A stretch of DNA of 64,000 nt from DATFVA01 sp963747755 (GTDB lineage: Bacteria > Bacteroidota > Ignavibacteria > Ignavibacteriales > Ignavibacteriaceae): positions 558,001 through 622,000 of the forward strand of contig CAVVGK010000014.1 in the NCBI GenBank assembly GCA_963747755.1, read 5' to 3'. Position numbers and translations under genes: made by a program. Of this stretch, positions 54,449 through 64,000 are shown piece by piece. The notes under the pieces were generated by a model. That model ran no database searches, had not been told where the DNA came from, and saw nothing but the letters and a program-made list of their open reading frames with translations. Positions within the stretch are counted from its first letter, which is position 1, and each line of letters starts with the position of its first letter.

Positions 54449-55374
54449 ATCGATTTTCTTCCTAAAATAGTCACGATTGGTTTCTTAGTGGTTTCCATAT
54501 ACTTTTCACTAGTAGACAAACGACCTTGAATGTTTTTTGCATCAAACTTGGTTAACGGTTTGATCGTATCTATCTCCGATATTGCCAAGTCCTCTGTGTC
54601 GTCTAATCCGGTGCCGAATATTACACCGCCAATATCACTAAGCACCATACGGTTATGTAGTTCTGCAGCTGGCCATCTAATAATTTCTAATCTAAGAGGT
54701 AAAATTAAGTTCCCCGAAATTTCCATATTAAGTTTGCTTTCTATAAATGAATCACCAGTATGATCTTCTGAAGTATGATAAATGAATCGTGATGGATTTT
54801 TTATTCCCATTCCTTTCCTTTTTTCAAAAAAAGATATCATTTCTTTCAGCGGCCTAATAAACTGTGCCTTTACAGTTGCAAAAATTGGATCAACAAGGTG
54901 AATCTCATCCGCATATAAGAAAATAGTTTTAACACTTTTGGCTATTTCAACAGATGTTCTATTAATTGTGGTGGGACAGTCCAAAATTTCTGAATCCGAA
55001 TTTAATTCTTCAGATCGGCATATATAATGACTTCTGCTTGGATTTTTATCGCACACCATTCCATCAAAAGGATTAATAACATGGTATTTCTGAGCATTAT
55101 AAAACCAGTCATTTGAATCATCATAGGAAAATGTCAGATTACCGTTTTGATAAGTACATTTAATAAGTCCTTCTTCAATTTTTTCCAGATCTTCAAATAA
55201 TCTTAATTTCTGCTTTGGTTTTACATTCCTTACTGCTTTTTTTACTCTTGTTGCCCAGTTTACCGGAAAATCTCTGATTAACCTGAAATGTTCGATACCA
55301 AATAAACCCATTATCCTATAAAATGATTCGGCACTATCAAGAACTGCAGGATCAATACCAAATTCCTTAATCAT
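54445..55374 (-). CDS. PLD/MIT_C-like partner of the second DUF3696 ATPase
   Basis: A 309-residue protein. I start it at 55374 (MIKEFGIDPAVL), 8 nt inside the ATPase gene end, rather than 24 codons upstream. The C-terminal half has YADEIHLVDPIF, then the HNR block ELHNRMVLSDIGGVIFGTGLD (in pieces). This is the same H-x-R then G-L-D pattern as the MIT_C-like protein at 34614. It lacks the exact HDR of that protein, so activity is uncertain. It overlaps the ATPase by 8 nt and the CARF activator by 4 nt. It is a plausible effector of the ATPase. Confidence 0.65.
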   Translation of the reverse strand: MIKEFGIDPAVLDSAESFYRIMGLFGIEHFRLIRDFPVNWATRVKKAVRNVKPKQKLRLFEDLEKIEEGLIKCTYQNGNLTFSYDDSNDWFYNAQKYHVINPFDGMVCDKNPSRSHYICRSEELNSDSEILDCPTTINRTSVEIAKSVKTIFLYADEIHLVDPIFATVKAQFIRPLKEMISFFEKRKGMGIKNPSRFIYHTSEDHTGDSFIESKLNMEISGNLILPLRLEIIRWPAAELHNRMVLSDIGGVIFGTGLDDTEDLAISEIDTIKPLTKFDAKNIQGRLSTSEKYMETTKKPIVTILGRKSI

Positions 55375-57277
55375 CGGGAAATAGCTCCTCCGCTCTTTCC
55401 TCAAAAAATCCCCTTGGCCATTGCCGGGTGAATTCCCCTGTTTCATCGATTGGAAGAAGATCTACTTTGAGGCCTTCTGGAGTTGATTCGCACCAGTAAA
55501 CGTTAATTTCTTCCGGACTTAAATAATAATTATCTTTTTTATTAGTTGTCTCCCTATTCATTATAGCCTCTCTCCTAGAGCCTAAATTTAAATCATCAAT
55601 CTTTTTCTTATTTGTTTCTTCGATTCTTCGAAGTAATCTTAAGATTATATGTTCACTGTGTGTTTCTATTAAGAGTATTGGATTTATTGGTAATGATATA
55701 TTTAGTAATCCATCACCTTTACCGTGTATTTTTCTAATAAACAAATCAGCGAGCTCTACTTGAACAGCTGGGTGGACATGCAATTCGGGCTGCTCAAATG
55801 CATAAAGATGTGAACCCTTCGCTAGGTTTGCAACAACTATCGGAAAAACCTGTGAGATTCCAACACCCAGATCATTTAACGAAAGCGTTGTATCTTTTAC
55901 TTTATCGAGGAAATAGAGTTTTTTGTATCGTTTATACTTACTGGACTCATTAGAAATCTCAGATAAAAAATTAAAATTTTGAAAATGATCGTTAAATACC
56001 TTTATATCATCATTAAAGAAATTAATATTTAATTTGATATTATCAATTTGATTTATATAGTCTTCATTTAGCTCTTCTTTTATTGTAGTAAGTATTGAAT
56101 AAAATTTTCCAAGTGTTGACTCATTGAATTGTTCAGAGAGCATCCTTTCAAATTCAAGGATAAGTTTATATAATTTAAGTTTGTAATCGTTACTCCATGA
56201 TTGAACCGAATCTTTTAATTGTTGAAGGAGGTTAACATAATTTGTAAAACTTTCGAATATTCCAGCTTCAAAAGTTGATTTTATATCCGATTGAACAGGA
56301 AGCTCTATATATTCTTGCAGGTTTATTTTATAATCAATCTTTAATTTATTAAGCCAGAAATTTATATCAGGTACTATCTCAGGTTGGTTATATACAGAAT
56401 CATATGCTGCAAGTCCATTAAACCATCTGGCAAGATTCGTATTATTCTCAGGTATGAAATTTCTTTGTGGGACCTCTCTTAACGGGCCTATATATAAAAA
56501 GTCATTCAGAGTTTCAAGGACAAATTCATTAATATTTGGGATCAGACGACTTAAGAAAACGTATATATTATTATGATTTGAAATATCTTTTTTTTCTTGG
56601 AATACATCAGCTTTTATTATTCCCGGCACAAAATGATTGATGTATCGATTTTTTTTAAATGGATTAAATCCTGGAGATAAATATGGTTTATTCTGTGATT
56701 CGTCAAAGGTGGTGGGTTCAGCAATAAATTCTTCAATCTCGGAAATAAAAGGATGAGAATAATTTATATCTTCATAATAAAAACTTTTAGTTGTTGGGTG
56801 AGGATCAAACCCTATTTTAACAACAAAAAATTGATTTAATCCAATTTCGTAAAATGCTATAAAGGCTTTTTCAGTATTAGGATCCCAACCAACTAAAAAT
56901 TTAATCCATGCTGATTCTAAAGATTCTAATCCCGAAAATAATTTGTATAAATAATCATCGTTATCTATTTCTTCACAATCATTTAAGTCTTCATAATCAA
57001 TATTAAAATGTAATTTGATCTCAATTACATTTTTTATATTCTGATTATGCACAAGGTTCTTAAATCCTCCTAAGTCTAAAGCGCTTCCGCCCAATTCAGT
57101 ATGGATAGCATCAAGATTATTATTAAGGAAAACTTCCCTTGCATAAATGAGAGTCTGAAATATAGTACTTTTCCCAGCACTGTTTGGACCGAACAGGAGT
57201 GTCATAGGTTTTAATTCGATCTCTATTCCAGGATCACCAATGCCTTTAAAATTCTTGATTTCTATTTTTTTTATCAT
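55367..57277 (-). CDS. AAA/DUF3696 ATPase (RloA-like) in the type I operon
   Basis: A 636-residue intact ATPase. Walker A is FGPNSAGKSTIFQTL, the signature-like LNDLGVGISQVFPIV and Walker B YAFEQPELHVHP are in the last third, then the switch ETHSEH. It ends in the DUF3696 RQWPRGFFEER. A long helical region (about 300-470) forms the coiled-coil arms. It follows hsdS by 2 bp and overlaps the PLD-like gene. ATPases of this kind are often found inside type I restriction loci as an extra defence unit, here still intact although hsdR and hsdM are broken. Confidence 0.88.
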   Translation of the reverse strand: MIKKIEIKNFKGIGDPGIEIELKPMTLLFGPNSAGKSTIFQTLIYAREVFLNNNLDAIHTELGGSALDLGGFKNLVHNQNIKNVIEIKLHFNIDYEDLNDCEEIDNDDYLYKLFSGLESLESAWIKFLVGWDPNTEKAFIAFYEIGLNQFFVVKIGFDPHPTTKSFYYEDINYSHPFISEIEEFIAEPTTFDESQNKPYLSPGFNPFKKNRYINHFVPGIIKADVFQEKKDISNHNNIYVFLSRLIPNINEFVLETLNDFLYIGPLREVPQRNFIPENNTNLARWFNGLAAYDSVYNQPEIVPDINFWLNKLKIDYKINLQEYIELPVQSDIKSTFEAGIFESFTNYVNLLQQLKDSVQSWSNDYKLKLYKLILEFERMLSEQFNESTLGKFYSILTTIKEELNEDYINQIDNIKLNINFFNDDIKVFNDHFQNFNFLSEISNESSKYKRYKKLYFLDKVKDTTLSLNDLGVGISQVFPIVVANLAKGSHLYAFEQPELHVHPAVQVELADLFIRKIHGKGDGLLNISLPINPILLIETHSEHIILRLLRRIEETNKKKIDDLNLGSRREAIMNRETTNKKDNYYLSPEEINVYWCESTPEGLKVDLLPIDETGEFTRQWPRGFFEERAEELFPDD

Positions 57278-57279
57278 TA

Positions 57280-58434
57280 TTACAACTCTCCCCTAAATGC
57301 TCTTTGCATTAGTGAGTTAAATTGGTTTTCCATTTCCGAAATTGATACTTCATACTTTGATTTTAATAATTCTACTTTATTTAATACCCGACCATATTTA
57401 ATTTGTTTATTCATTGGAGGCACAATTGTAAAGAATTTTTTAATCTCACCAACATTTATATGAAGAACAGTAGAACCACTTGATATTCTTTTAGCCTGAT
57501 AGTAAATTGACTGAGAGTTAAGAATAAACCATAGAAAAGTGCTTGTTACTAGTACCGCATTAGGTCTAAATAACATCGTCCTTTGACCTAGGCTAATTTT
57601 TGTGTTTGGGGGTACCCGAATAGCTTCACCGAAATTCCCCTCCCTTCCAAAAATAACATCACCTTCAATTGGTATAAGCCTTTTGGTCCTCAAAAAATAC
57701 TCCTCTTTATTAAGATATTTCATTTGTGACCAGTCTATATACCCATTTCTTAAGTCAGTAGTCCTTACACAAGGGTATTCTGTTTTTGTATTTTCATAAT
57801 TTGGGGTAGAATGAGGGCAGTCAACTATTTCTTCACAAACTTCCTCAATAGTTTTTATATCCCATTTTCTCTCATTCGTATATGGATCCCCAAACATCTC
57901 TAAAAATGTGGAGCGGAGAAATTCATCTGCTAACTTTATTGTCTCTTTCCGCTTTTGGATGATTGCAGCGGCTTTATTTAATAATGTTGATATTTTAATT
58001 TGTTTATCAAACTCTGGAGCATAAATTGGAATCTGATCCGCAGCACCTCGCGTAAGTTTTCCGCGTGTAGTACCATTGATAAATGGAGTTACGTCATAAG
58101 TTTTTAATTGATAAAATAAAAAATCTAAATCATTTCCGTTTTTAGGTCGCAAAACGTGAGCATGATTATTGACCCAACACTTTCCATTTATTTTATATGC
58201 TATTGATTTATTAGGATCACCAAAAAAGCCACCATCTTCTGCTAATAGCAAAAGAGGTTCATCAAAAATGAATTTGTCAATAGTCCCTTGCTGTCCGTTT
58301 GCACCATAATAAGGATATTTACCCGGATTTCTTTCACTTTCTTTTATTGGAACCCTTAAATTATCAAGGAACTCAACAACCTCTCCGAGAGGCTTAACCG
58401 GATTTAACAAATTAATTTTTTCTCTTGTTATCAA
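57280..58434 (-). CDS. hsdS: Type I restriction specificity subunit HsdS
   Basis: A 384-residue S subunit with two target-recognition domains. The first (about 15-160) has KYPYYGANGQQGTIDKF and QIPIYAPEFDKQIKIS. The second (about 190-384) has DCPHSTPNYENTKTEY and FFTIVPPMNKQIKYG. Each is followed by a conserved helix (LLNKAAAIIQKRKETI and VLNKVELLKSKYEVS). It sets the DNA sequence recognised by the methylase and nuclease. It overlaps hsdM by 4 nt and precedes the DUF3696 ATPase by 2 nt. It is intact, but without functional M and R subunits it may have no role of its own. Confidence 0.93.
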   Translation of the reverse strand: MITREKINLLNPVKPLGEVVEFLDNLRVPIKESERNPGKYPYYGANGQQGTIDKFIFDEPLLLLAEDGGFFGDPNKSIAYKINGKCWVNNHAHVLRPKNGNDLDFLFYQLKTYDVTPFINGTTRGKLTRGAADQIPIYAPEFDKQIKISTLLNKAAAIIQKRKETIKLADEFLRSTFLEMFGDPYTNERKWDIKTIEEVCEEIVDCPHSTPNYENTKTEYPCVRTTDLRNGYIDWSQMKYLNKEEYFLRTKRLIPIEGDVIFGREGNFGEAIRVPPNTKISLGQRTMLFRPNAVLVTSTFLWFILNSQSIYYQAKRISSGSTVLHINVGEIKKFFTIVPPMNKQIKYGRVLNKVELLKSKYEVSISEMENQFNSLMQRAFRGEL

Positions 58435-59938
58435 TTTAGTTCCTCACCTAGCTCCTTTAGCTTCACAGTAATTATATTTTCCAGTTCCCCTAGTTTATTA
58501 AAAATTATTTTTGGATTTTCATATTCCAATTCCTCATATGTTATTTCTTTGTATTTAGAAATACTAAGATCATACTTATTCTCCCTAATCTCATCAGCAG
58601 ATACAAAGAAATTCTTTTTAGTTTTATCCGTGTCTTTTTTAATATCTCTTTTTTGCCATTTTTCATAAACATCCGGTAAATCATTTTCCTGTATTGGTAT
58701 TCTTTTGTCGTCCAGTGATAAGCCATCGTTTTCAACATCATAAAACCAGACACTCTCTGTTTTACCGCCTTTTGTAAAAACAATGATCGCTGTGGAAACT
58801 CCGGCATAAGGTTGAAATACCCCGGATGGCAGTGAAATAATTGCCTCAAGCTGATTTTCTTCAACAAGCATTCTCCTTAACTCTACATGAGCTTTGGATG
58901 CCCCAAATAAAACTCCATCCGGTACAATTGCCGCAGCTCTTCCGCCAAGTTTCAACATTCTTAAGAAGAGAGTATTAAACAGCAGTTCGGTCTTCTTTGT
59001 TTTTACTTTTCCTACAAGAGAAGGCTCAACATCTTCATAATCAAGGCTTCCCTTAAATGGCGGGTTGGCTAAAGTTCCCGTAAAATAATTTTGTGCAAAC
59101 TCAGGGAACTTATCTATAAATGTACCGCTTAGCGAATCCTGGTTATGTATCTGCGGGTTTTCTATTCCATGCAGAAGCAGGTTCATTGCCGCGATACGCA
59201 GCATTGTTGCGTCAAAATCAAAGCCGGTTAAAAATTTGTTTTGTATAAATTCCTGCTGTTCAAATAATTTATCGCCGGGGTAGAAGTAAGAACCGTCCTC
59301 TCTCTTCTCTTCCATTCCTGGTGTAGTATATTTTTTATCAAGGTATTCTTTAGCGCCGACTAAAAAACCGCCTGTTCCGCAGGCTGGGTCACAGACCAAA
59401 TCGTCGGCTTTCGGATCAACAAGCTGAACCATTAGCTGTATTATATGCCTGGGAGTACGAAACTGTCCTGCGATTCCAGAAGTCTGCAATTTGCTTAAAA
59501 GATACTCGTACAGATCTCCTTTTGTATCTCCCTGGGTTAGGGGTAATTCATCGATTACTTCAACTGCGGATACAAGCAATGAAGGTTTAACAATCATAAG
59601 CTGCGCATCTTTCATATACTCGGAGAATGTAGTGCCGTTTTTAAATGCCCTCTTAAAATGAGGGAATCTTCGTCACGAACCACTTCAATCATTCTTTCCG
59701 GTTTCAAATGCCTGAAAGATCCCCACCTCAAATGCTGCTCAGCAGCCGAAAATATTTTTTTGTACTCTTTCTTTGTCAGCTGATATTTCTTTTCATTGTT
59801 CCTTTCGGTTATATCCAGCATTTTTGAAAACATTAAAAATGTAATTTGTTCAATTACGGTAAAGGGGTTTGTAATTCCGCCAGTCCAGAATTGTGTCCAG
59901 AGGTTATCAATTTTACTTTTTAAATCGCCTGTTATCAT
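58431..59938 (-). pseudogene. hsdM: Type I modification methylase HsdM, one frameshift
   Basis: A N6-adenine methylase in two frames. 59612-59938 encodes the N-terminal helical domain (IDNLWTQFWTGGITNPFT to FRHLKPERMIEVVRDED). 58431-59615 encodes the rest: QFRTPRHIIQLMVQ, SAM motif DPACGTGGFLVGA and catalytic NPPF in TLANPPFKGSL. The missing link (FPHFKRAFKNGTTFSEYMK) is readable in the DNA, and one missing T near 59665 explains the shift. The rest is complete (about 500 residues). If the base is truly missing, the cell lacks the protecting methylase, which fits the loss of hsdR. It overlaps both hsdR and hsdS by 4 nt. Confidence 0.88.
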
Positions 59939-62900
59939 TCTTCATTTCTCGGTTGATTATATGGATAGCTAATTTCTTTAACAATATTAATTATTTCGGC
60001 AGCCTGCTGTTCGTTTGGGAAAACCCCATAAACACCTTCCGAATTAAATACTGTGAAGGGAGCTTCAAAAAGATTTTCAAGTTTTAATGTACCATATTTT
60101 GAGATATGGTTTTTGAGCATCTGGATAAACTTTATCTGAGTGGCGTTAAGTCCGGTATGGATTTGTATAAATTTAGTAAACTGCTCATCAAGAAATTTTG
60201 GGTCCAAACCAAGTATTCTTCTGATAGCCAAGTCAAGATGGCCGGCAGTATCGGGATAGAATTCCTGAAGCATTTTGAGATTCAGATCGGGGTGCTGGGT
60301 TAATACAAGTGAAACCAGTTCTTCAATATCATTTTCATTTACCGGTTTACCCGCTTTTATTTTCTGAAGGGTGTTACTCCTCTCAAAGAGTCTGCTTAAA
60401 ACTTCTTCAACCCGCTCCTTATAAGCTGCCATCTCAACCCCCTTGTTCTTCACCTGGTATTGCTCATATTTTACTTCATCATCAGTAACATCAATTTTAG
60501 GAGGAATAAATTTGAGTATATCTTCCCCTTCTCTGAATTTCATAATAGAACGAAGTTCGGTTCTAATCTCTTCAAGGTCTTTAACATTAATATAATTCCA
60601 GAATTCTTTTGAAATAACTTTCTGCAAAGTATCGGATTTTGTTTTGACCTGGTTGAGGTTTCTTTTGAGTGAATTTATACGGTTTAATATCTCTCCTTTT
60701 AAATCCTCAATTTTTCCAGTATGATTCAGGACAGCATTTTGCATCCGGGTTATAAGTAAATCAAAACCATAAGCTGCATTTTCGCCTCTAATATTTATCC
60801 ATTGCATAAGAGGAGTAATTAAATTTTTAAGCTGGCTTTTGGTCTCTCCGGAAAAATTCTTTATGATATTTTCCAGATTCAAGAAATTTTATTTCTCTTA
60901 AATGTTCCTTACAGAAACAGTATCAGTTGATGCCAAGAGTTGAAATATCCTGAAGAATTAAATCTGCCGTCTTTTCAAATGTCTCTTTATCAAACTTACT
61001 CAACGCATTTTCAGCTAGTGTCAATCTTTCTTCAAATAATTTCTGCATTAAAGATTTTGTCACATTTGGTTCAACTGCTTTGTAGTTCAGATCGAACCAC
61101 TCAAAGTTTCCCCAATGATCAAAAATTCTAAATTTCGTTTTATCCTCTCCGGGGCCTAATAAATTTTCTTTTAGTCTAGTACCCCTTCCTATCATTTGCC
61201 AGATTTTACATAAGATTTAACCGGTTTTGCAAAAACAAGATTAAGTAATTCAGGGATATCTATTCCCGTATCGAGCATATCAACAGATATTGCTATCGTT
61301 AAATCAGTATTACCACCTATTCCTTTGAAATCATCTATTAGCTGATCTGCTCTAGGATCATAATTATCAATTACCTGGCAGAATTTTCCACCATACTGAG
61401 GATAAAGTTCATCAAATGCATCCTGCAGGATCGTGGCATGACGGTGATTCCTTGCGAAAATAATAGTCTTACCAAGTGAACCATCGTGCAGTCTCATTCC
61501 GTTTTCCATCAGGTTCCTTATTATCTGCCGGTTAGTATCTTTGTTATAGATATATTTATCAATTTCCGATGAATCATAATCAATTGTTTCCGGATCTGAA
61601 ACCTGTTCTTCAAGTTCAAGCTGCTGCTCTTTATTAAGCGTAGAGTACTTTATTCCTTCTCTGAGGAATTTTGTTGTAAAATTGAATACTTCAAAAGAAG
61701 AAAGGTAAGGCGGATTATTAGTAACCGCTTCTTCATAACTGTAATGAGCTGTGGGATCATCAGGCATACAGTTAAACATTTTGAATGTACTCCTGTTTAC
61801 AAAACCAACAGGGAGTTGCAGTTAATCCAATCTGAAGACAATCAAAATATGAGAATAAATCTTTATACACCTTGTAGATACTGCGATGAGATTCATCAGC
61901 AATGATTAAATCAAAAAAACCAATATCAAAACTCTGATAATACTGATTCATCGCAGGATAGGTAGCCAGGTAATTCGTTTATTTCTATCTTTTGACGTTC
62001 CGATTTAAAATTGTTAAGGGTGAACCAGGCAGAAATTCATTAAAAACATTTTTTGCCTGTTTTCTCAATTCTCTTCTGTCGCAAAGGAATAAAATCCTTT
62101 TAACCCAGTTTGCTCTTGTCAGTACATCGCACAAGGCAACCGCAACTCTTGTTTTCCCGGTTCCTGTTGCCTGAACTATCAAAGCCTTCCTTCCCCTGTT
62201 TTCAAATTTCTCTGTTACTCTTTTAATAGCCTCAACCTGATAGACTCTACCCGCAATGTTATAATCTATTTTAACACTTGTAGGTTTTACACTGTTTCTT
62301 CTTTGGAATATGAGATACTGAAGACTGTCTTTAGAATAAAAACCAAAAATTGGTCTATGCGGTTCATTGTGTGCATCATTCCAGATATGAATATCGTAAC
62401 CATTTGTATAAAAAATAACAGGTCGCTGCCCTGTTTTCTTTTCAAGACTGTCTGCATAAAGTTTTGCTTGTGTCCTTCCAACTTCTACATCTTTTGACGT
62501 TTTTTTAGCTTCGATCACAGCTATTGGTTTCCCGTTATCTTCAAACAAAACATAATCTGCTCTACCTTCACCGGTTAGTGTAGGTTGTCCCCCGTCTAAC
62601 TCGACTTCCTGTTTGACCTCATCGGTATCTTCCCCGTTTTTTCCTACTTTCCAGCAGGCATTTGCTCAGCAACTCTTGATTAATATCCTTCGGGTCTGTT
62701 CTTCACTGAACTGAAGCTCGTTTGATACTTCATTCCCTCTTTTAACAAAACTTTCTCTTTCAGCTTTTTGAAACCGAGTTTTTTTTTGAGAATTTATTCT
62801 TTCCTGCTCAAGTTCCGTAAGTGTTGCCTCCAGCCGGGCTTCTTTATCATACAGATCTTTCAGTATCTCCAGTTTCTCTTTTTCCCAATTCTCCGAAACC

Positions 62901-63358
62901 AATATTTTATCCGGCTGCTGAAATTCGCCTACATCAGTTAAATCACCTCCGCAGTAAGCTGCATATATCCATTTCCCAAGATCAAAAGCCTGGCACAGAA
63001 TCAAAGAGACATCTTCAGAAGATAGTTCACTTCCATGAGCTGCTTTGTTTCCCATAATTTTTATAGAATGAAGAAGATGGGTTACAGGTCGGGGAACTGA
63101 ATTATAAAACACAGAATTATTAATTGAGCTATACAAATCTCTCTCCTCTGATTCAGGAAATGAGAGACTTAATAAAGTATAAATAGTCTCAACAAATTTT
63201 TCAGCAAATGAACGAAGTTTTACCCCCGCACTGGCTGGATCAACATAAATATACTGTTCAGCAAAAGCTCCCAGAGATGATAATTCCGGGAGCTTTTCAC
63301 TGAGGAATTCAAAATTGCTTTTATTCACTATTTCTAACAAACCAGAATTAAACTTCAT
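59935..63358 (-). pseudogene. hsdR: Type I restriction endonuclease HsdR (EcoEI-like), multiple frameshifts
   Basis: About 1,140 codons in several frames. It begins MKFNSGLLEIVNKSNF with a DUF4145-like helical domain, then the nuclease core (EGRADYVLFEDNGKPIAVIEAKK, in parts), Walker A IVQATGTGKTRVAVAL, the DEAH-type box IIADESHRSIYKVYKD, SVDMLDTGIDIPEL and MIGRGTRLKENL. It ends in the EcoEI-type C-terminal domain (GENAAYGFDLLITRMQNAVLN to PYNQPRNEE, in parts). I place indels near 62665 (two), 61995 (two), 61810 (extra C), 61195 (missing T) and 60930. Motifs are well preserved, so inactivation is recent or the indels are read errors. It overlaps hsdM by 4 nt. Confidence 0.88.
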
Positions 63359-64000
63359 CTGAAAATAACAATTGTTGCAGACTAGTTAAAGAATCATTTA
63401 TCTGATTTTTAATATTATCTGACTGAGAAAGAATTTTTTCTGCTTCACTTCTGATACTATTTACTGCAGTTTTGATTGTTCTGAAAGATTTAATGGAATT
63501 CTGAATCACTTCTATCTCCTTCTCAACTGCATTCTTATCAATTCCATCCAGTTCAGCGTATTCAAGCTTTAATAAGGATATAACTACTTTTAAGGCTACA
63601 TGCCATAAACCAAAATGCGTAACAAGCTTGTCCCGGTCATATATCTGGAAATCTGCAACCTGTTTATGTAACTGATCTTCCAGGGCAACCAGATAGATGA
63701 CGAAGTCTGCATTACGGTTTATCTTAGCTTCATCCATCTCAGAAATTAAATTTTTCGGTGTTGCAGCAGATGTTCTGTTCCTGGCTTCAATCGCAATTGT
63801 TTTGTTCAATGACTTAATGGTATAATTAAAATCCCCTTTTTTGCACCCTTTAATATGGCCGATTTTTTGGTCAGATCTTCGACAATGTCACCGTTTATAG
63901 AGGCATATTCCTCAAGCAAAGAAAGTAGTTCATCCTCAAAGTCGGTTCCTTTCATAGGACTTTTATCTTTAACCGCTTTTTCAGTATCAGTGGCACTTTT
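63348..64000 (-). pseudogene. PD-(D/E)XK-like protein, partial and frame-broken
   Basis: The right-edge fragment reads (minus strand) KGTDFEDELLSLLEEYAS, then GDIVEDLTKKSAILKGAKKG and, after a one-base shift in an A/G run at about 63840, GDFNYTIKSLNKTIAIEARN. The Asp in GDFNYTI and Glu-Ala-Arg in IAIEARN resemble a PD-(D/E)XK core (DUF2130-like) with Arg in place of Lys. A helical tail ends SLQQLLFSDEV. The 5' end is outside the window. It overlaps hsdR by 11 nt, so it may be the gene upstream in the type I operon. The assignment is tentative. Confidence 0.55.

Larger units (their letters stand above)
29293..64000. mobile_element. tRNA-Thr-associated genomic island (right end outside window)
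   Basis: Everything after the tRNA-Thr is notably AT-richer than the preceding 29 kb. It starts with tyrosine recombinase genes on the plus strand and then carries restriction, retron, helicase and ATPase genes on the minus strand. This is the usual make-up of a defence island delivered by an integrase using a tRNA. I found no second copy of the tRNA 3' end inside the window, so the right boundary lies beyond 64000. Confidence 0.8.

Overview
The window looks like a chromosome segment from a Gram-negative member of the Ignavibacteriota/Bacteroidota-Chlorobi group. The evidence is a Kdo/LPS-export operon, many SPII lipoproteins, a secreted multihaem cytochrome, family resemblance of the hypothetical proteins, and a few Bacteroidota-type TAnnTTTG promoter motifs. 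The taxonomic call is an inference.

Layout. (1) 1-3915, minus strand: a tightly overlapped operon kdsA - unknown - kdsD - lptC - OstA/LptA-like, for Kdo synthesis and LPS transport. (2) 4158-8253, plus strand: SDR oxidoreductase, zinc alcohol dehydrogenase, an octahaem cytochrome c split by one in-frame TAA, and a secreted NTF2-like protein. (3) 8365-12059, minus strand: small HTH protein, small unknown protein, and a two-component pair made of a cNMP-domain histidine kinase and a receiver/glutaredoxin-like/thioredoxin-reductase-like fusion. (4) 12409-24962: membrane spermidine-synthase-like protein, a lipoprotein serine protease with a neighbouring stand-alone copy of its N-terminal domain, a 14-TM MFS exporter, a radical SAM/lipoprotein pair, small secreted proteins including a DUF4242 tandem pair, and an aldo/keto reductase. 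(5) 23113-26067: two tandem-repeat arrays with 137-bp and 48-bp units that share a palindromic core with a single copy at 17464. (6) 26143-28997: a deleted M16 peptidase pseudogene and an unknown protein.

A complete tRNA-Thr(TGU) at 29217-29292 marks the edge of an AT-rich island that runs past the right end of the window. It opens with a tyrosine integrase on the plus strand and a second recombinase module (HTH/zinc-ribbon protein, recombinase, decayed third recombinase). The rest is a minus-strand defence island. From right to left it holds: a nuclease-like fragment; a type I restriction operon with frame-broken hsdR and hsdM and intact hsdS; an AAA/DUF3696 ATPase; a PLD/MIT_C-like partner; an RtcR-like CARF-sigma54 activator; a candidate sigma54 promoter and palindromic operator; an unknown protein; a NERD-UvrD helicase; a retron; SNF2 helicase; frame-broken actin/Hsp70-like ATPase; frame-broken RecD-like helicase-nuclease; and a second DUF3696 ATPase with a MIT_C-like partner.

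The most novel element is the retron at 45943-50428. A 142-nt ncRNA candidate with perfect 9-bp a1/a2 complementarity precedes a retron reverse transcriptase carrying NSDLH, YADD and VTG motifs. The RT has a roughly 400-residue C-terminal extension ending in a degenerate GHKL/HATPase-like module. It is followed without gaps by a small receiver-like protein and a 595-aa protein with a complete receiver domain. This suggests a retron wired through two-component-type parts, an architecture I do not recall among described retron types.

Single-base frameshifts are concentrated in a few island genes (third integrase, RecD-like helicase, hsdR, hsdM, nuclease fragment), while the stretch 42.5-58.4 kb has none. 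That favours real decay of those genes over uniform sequencing error, although several indels lie in homopolymers and need raw-read checking.
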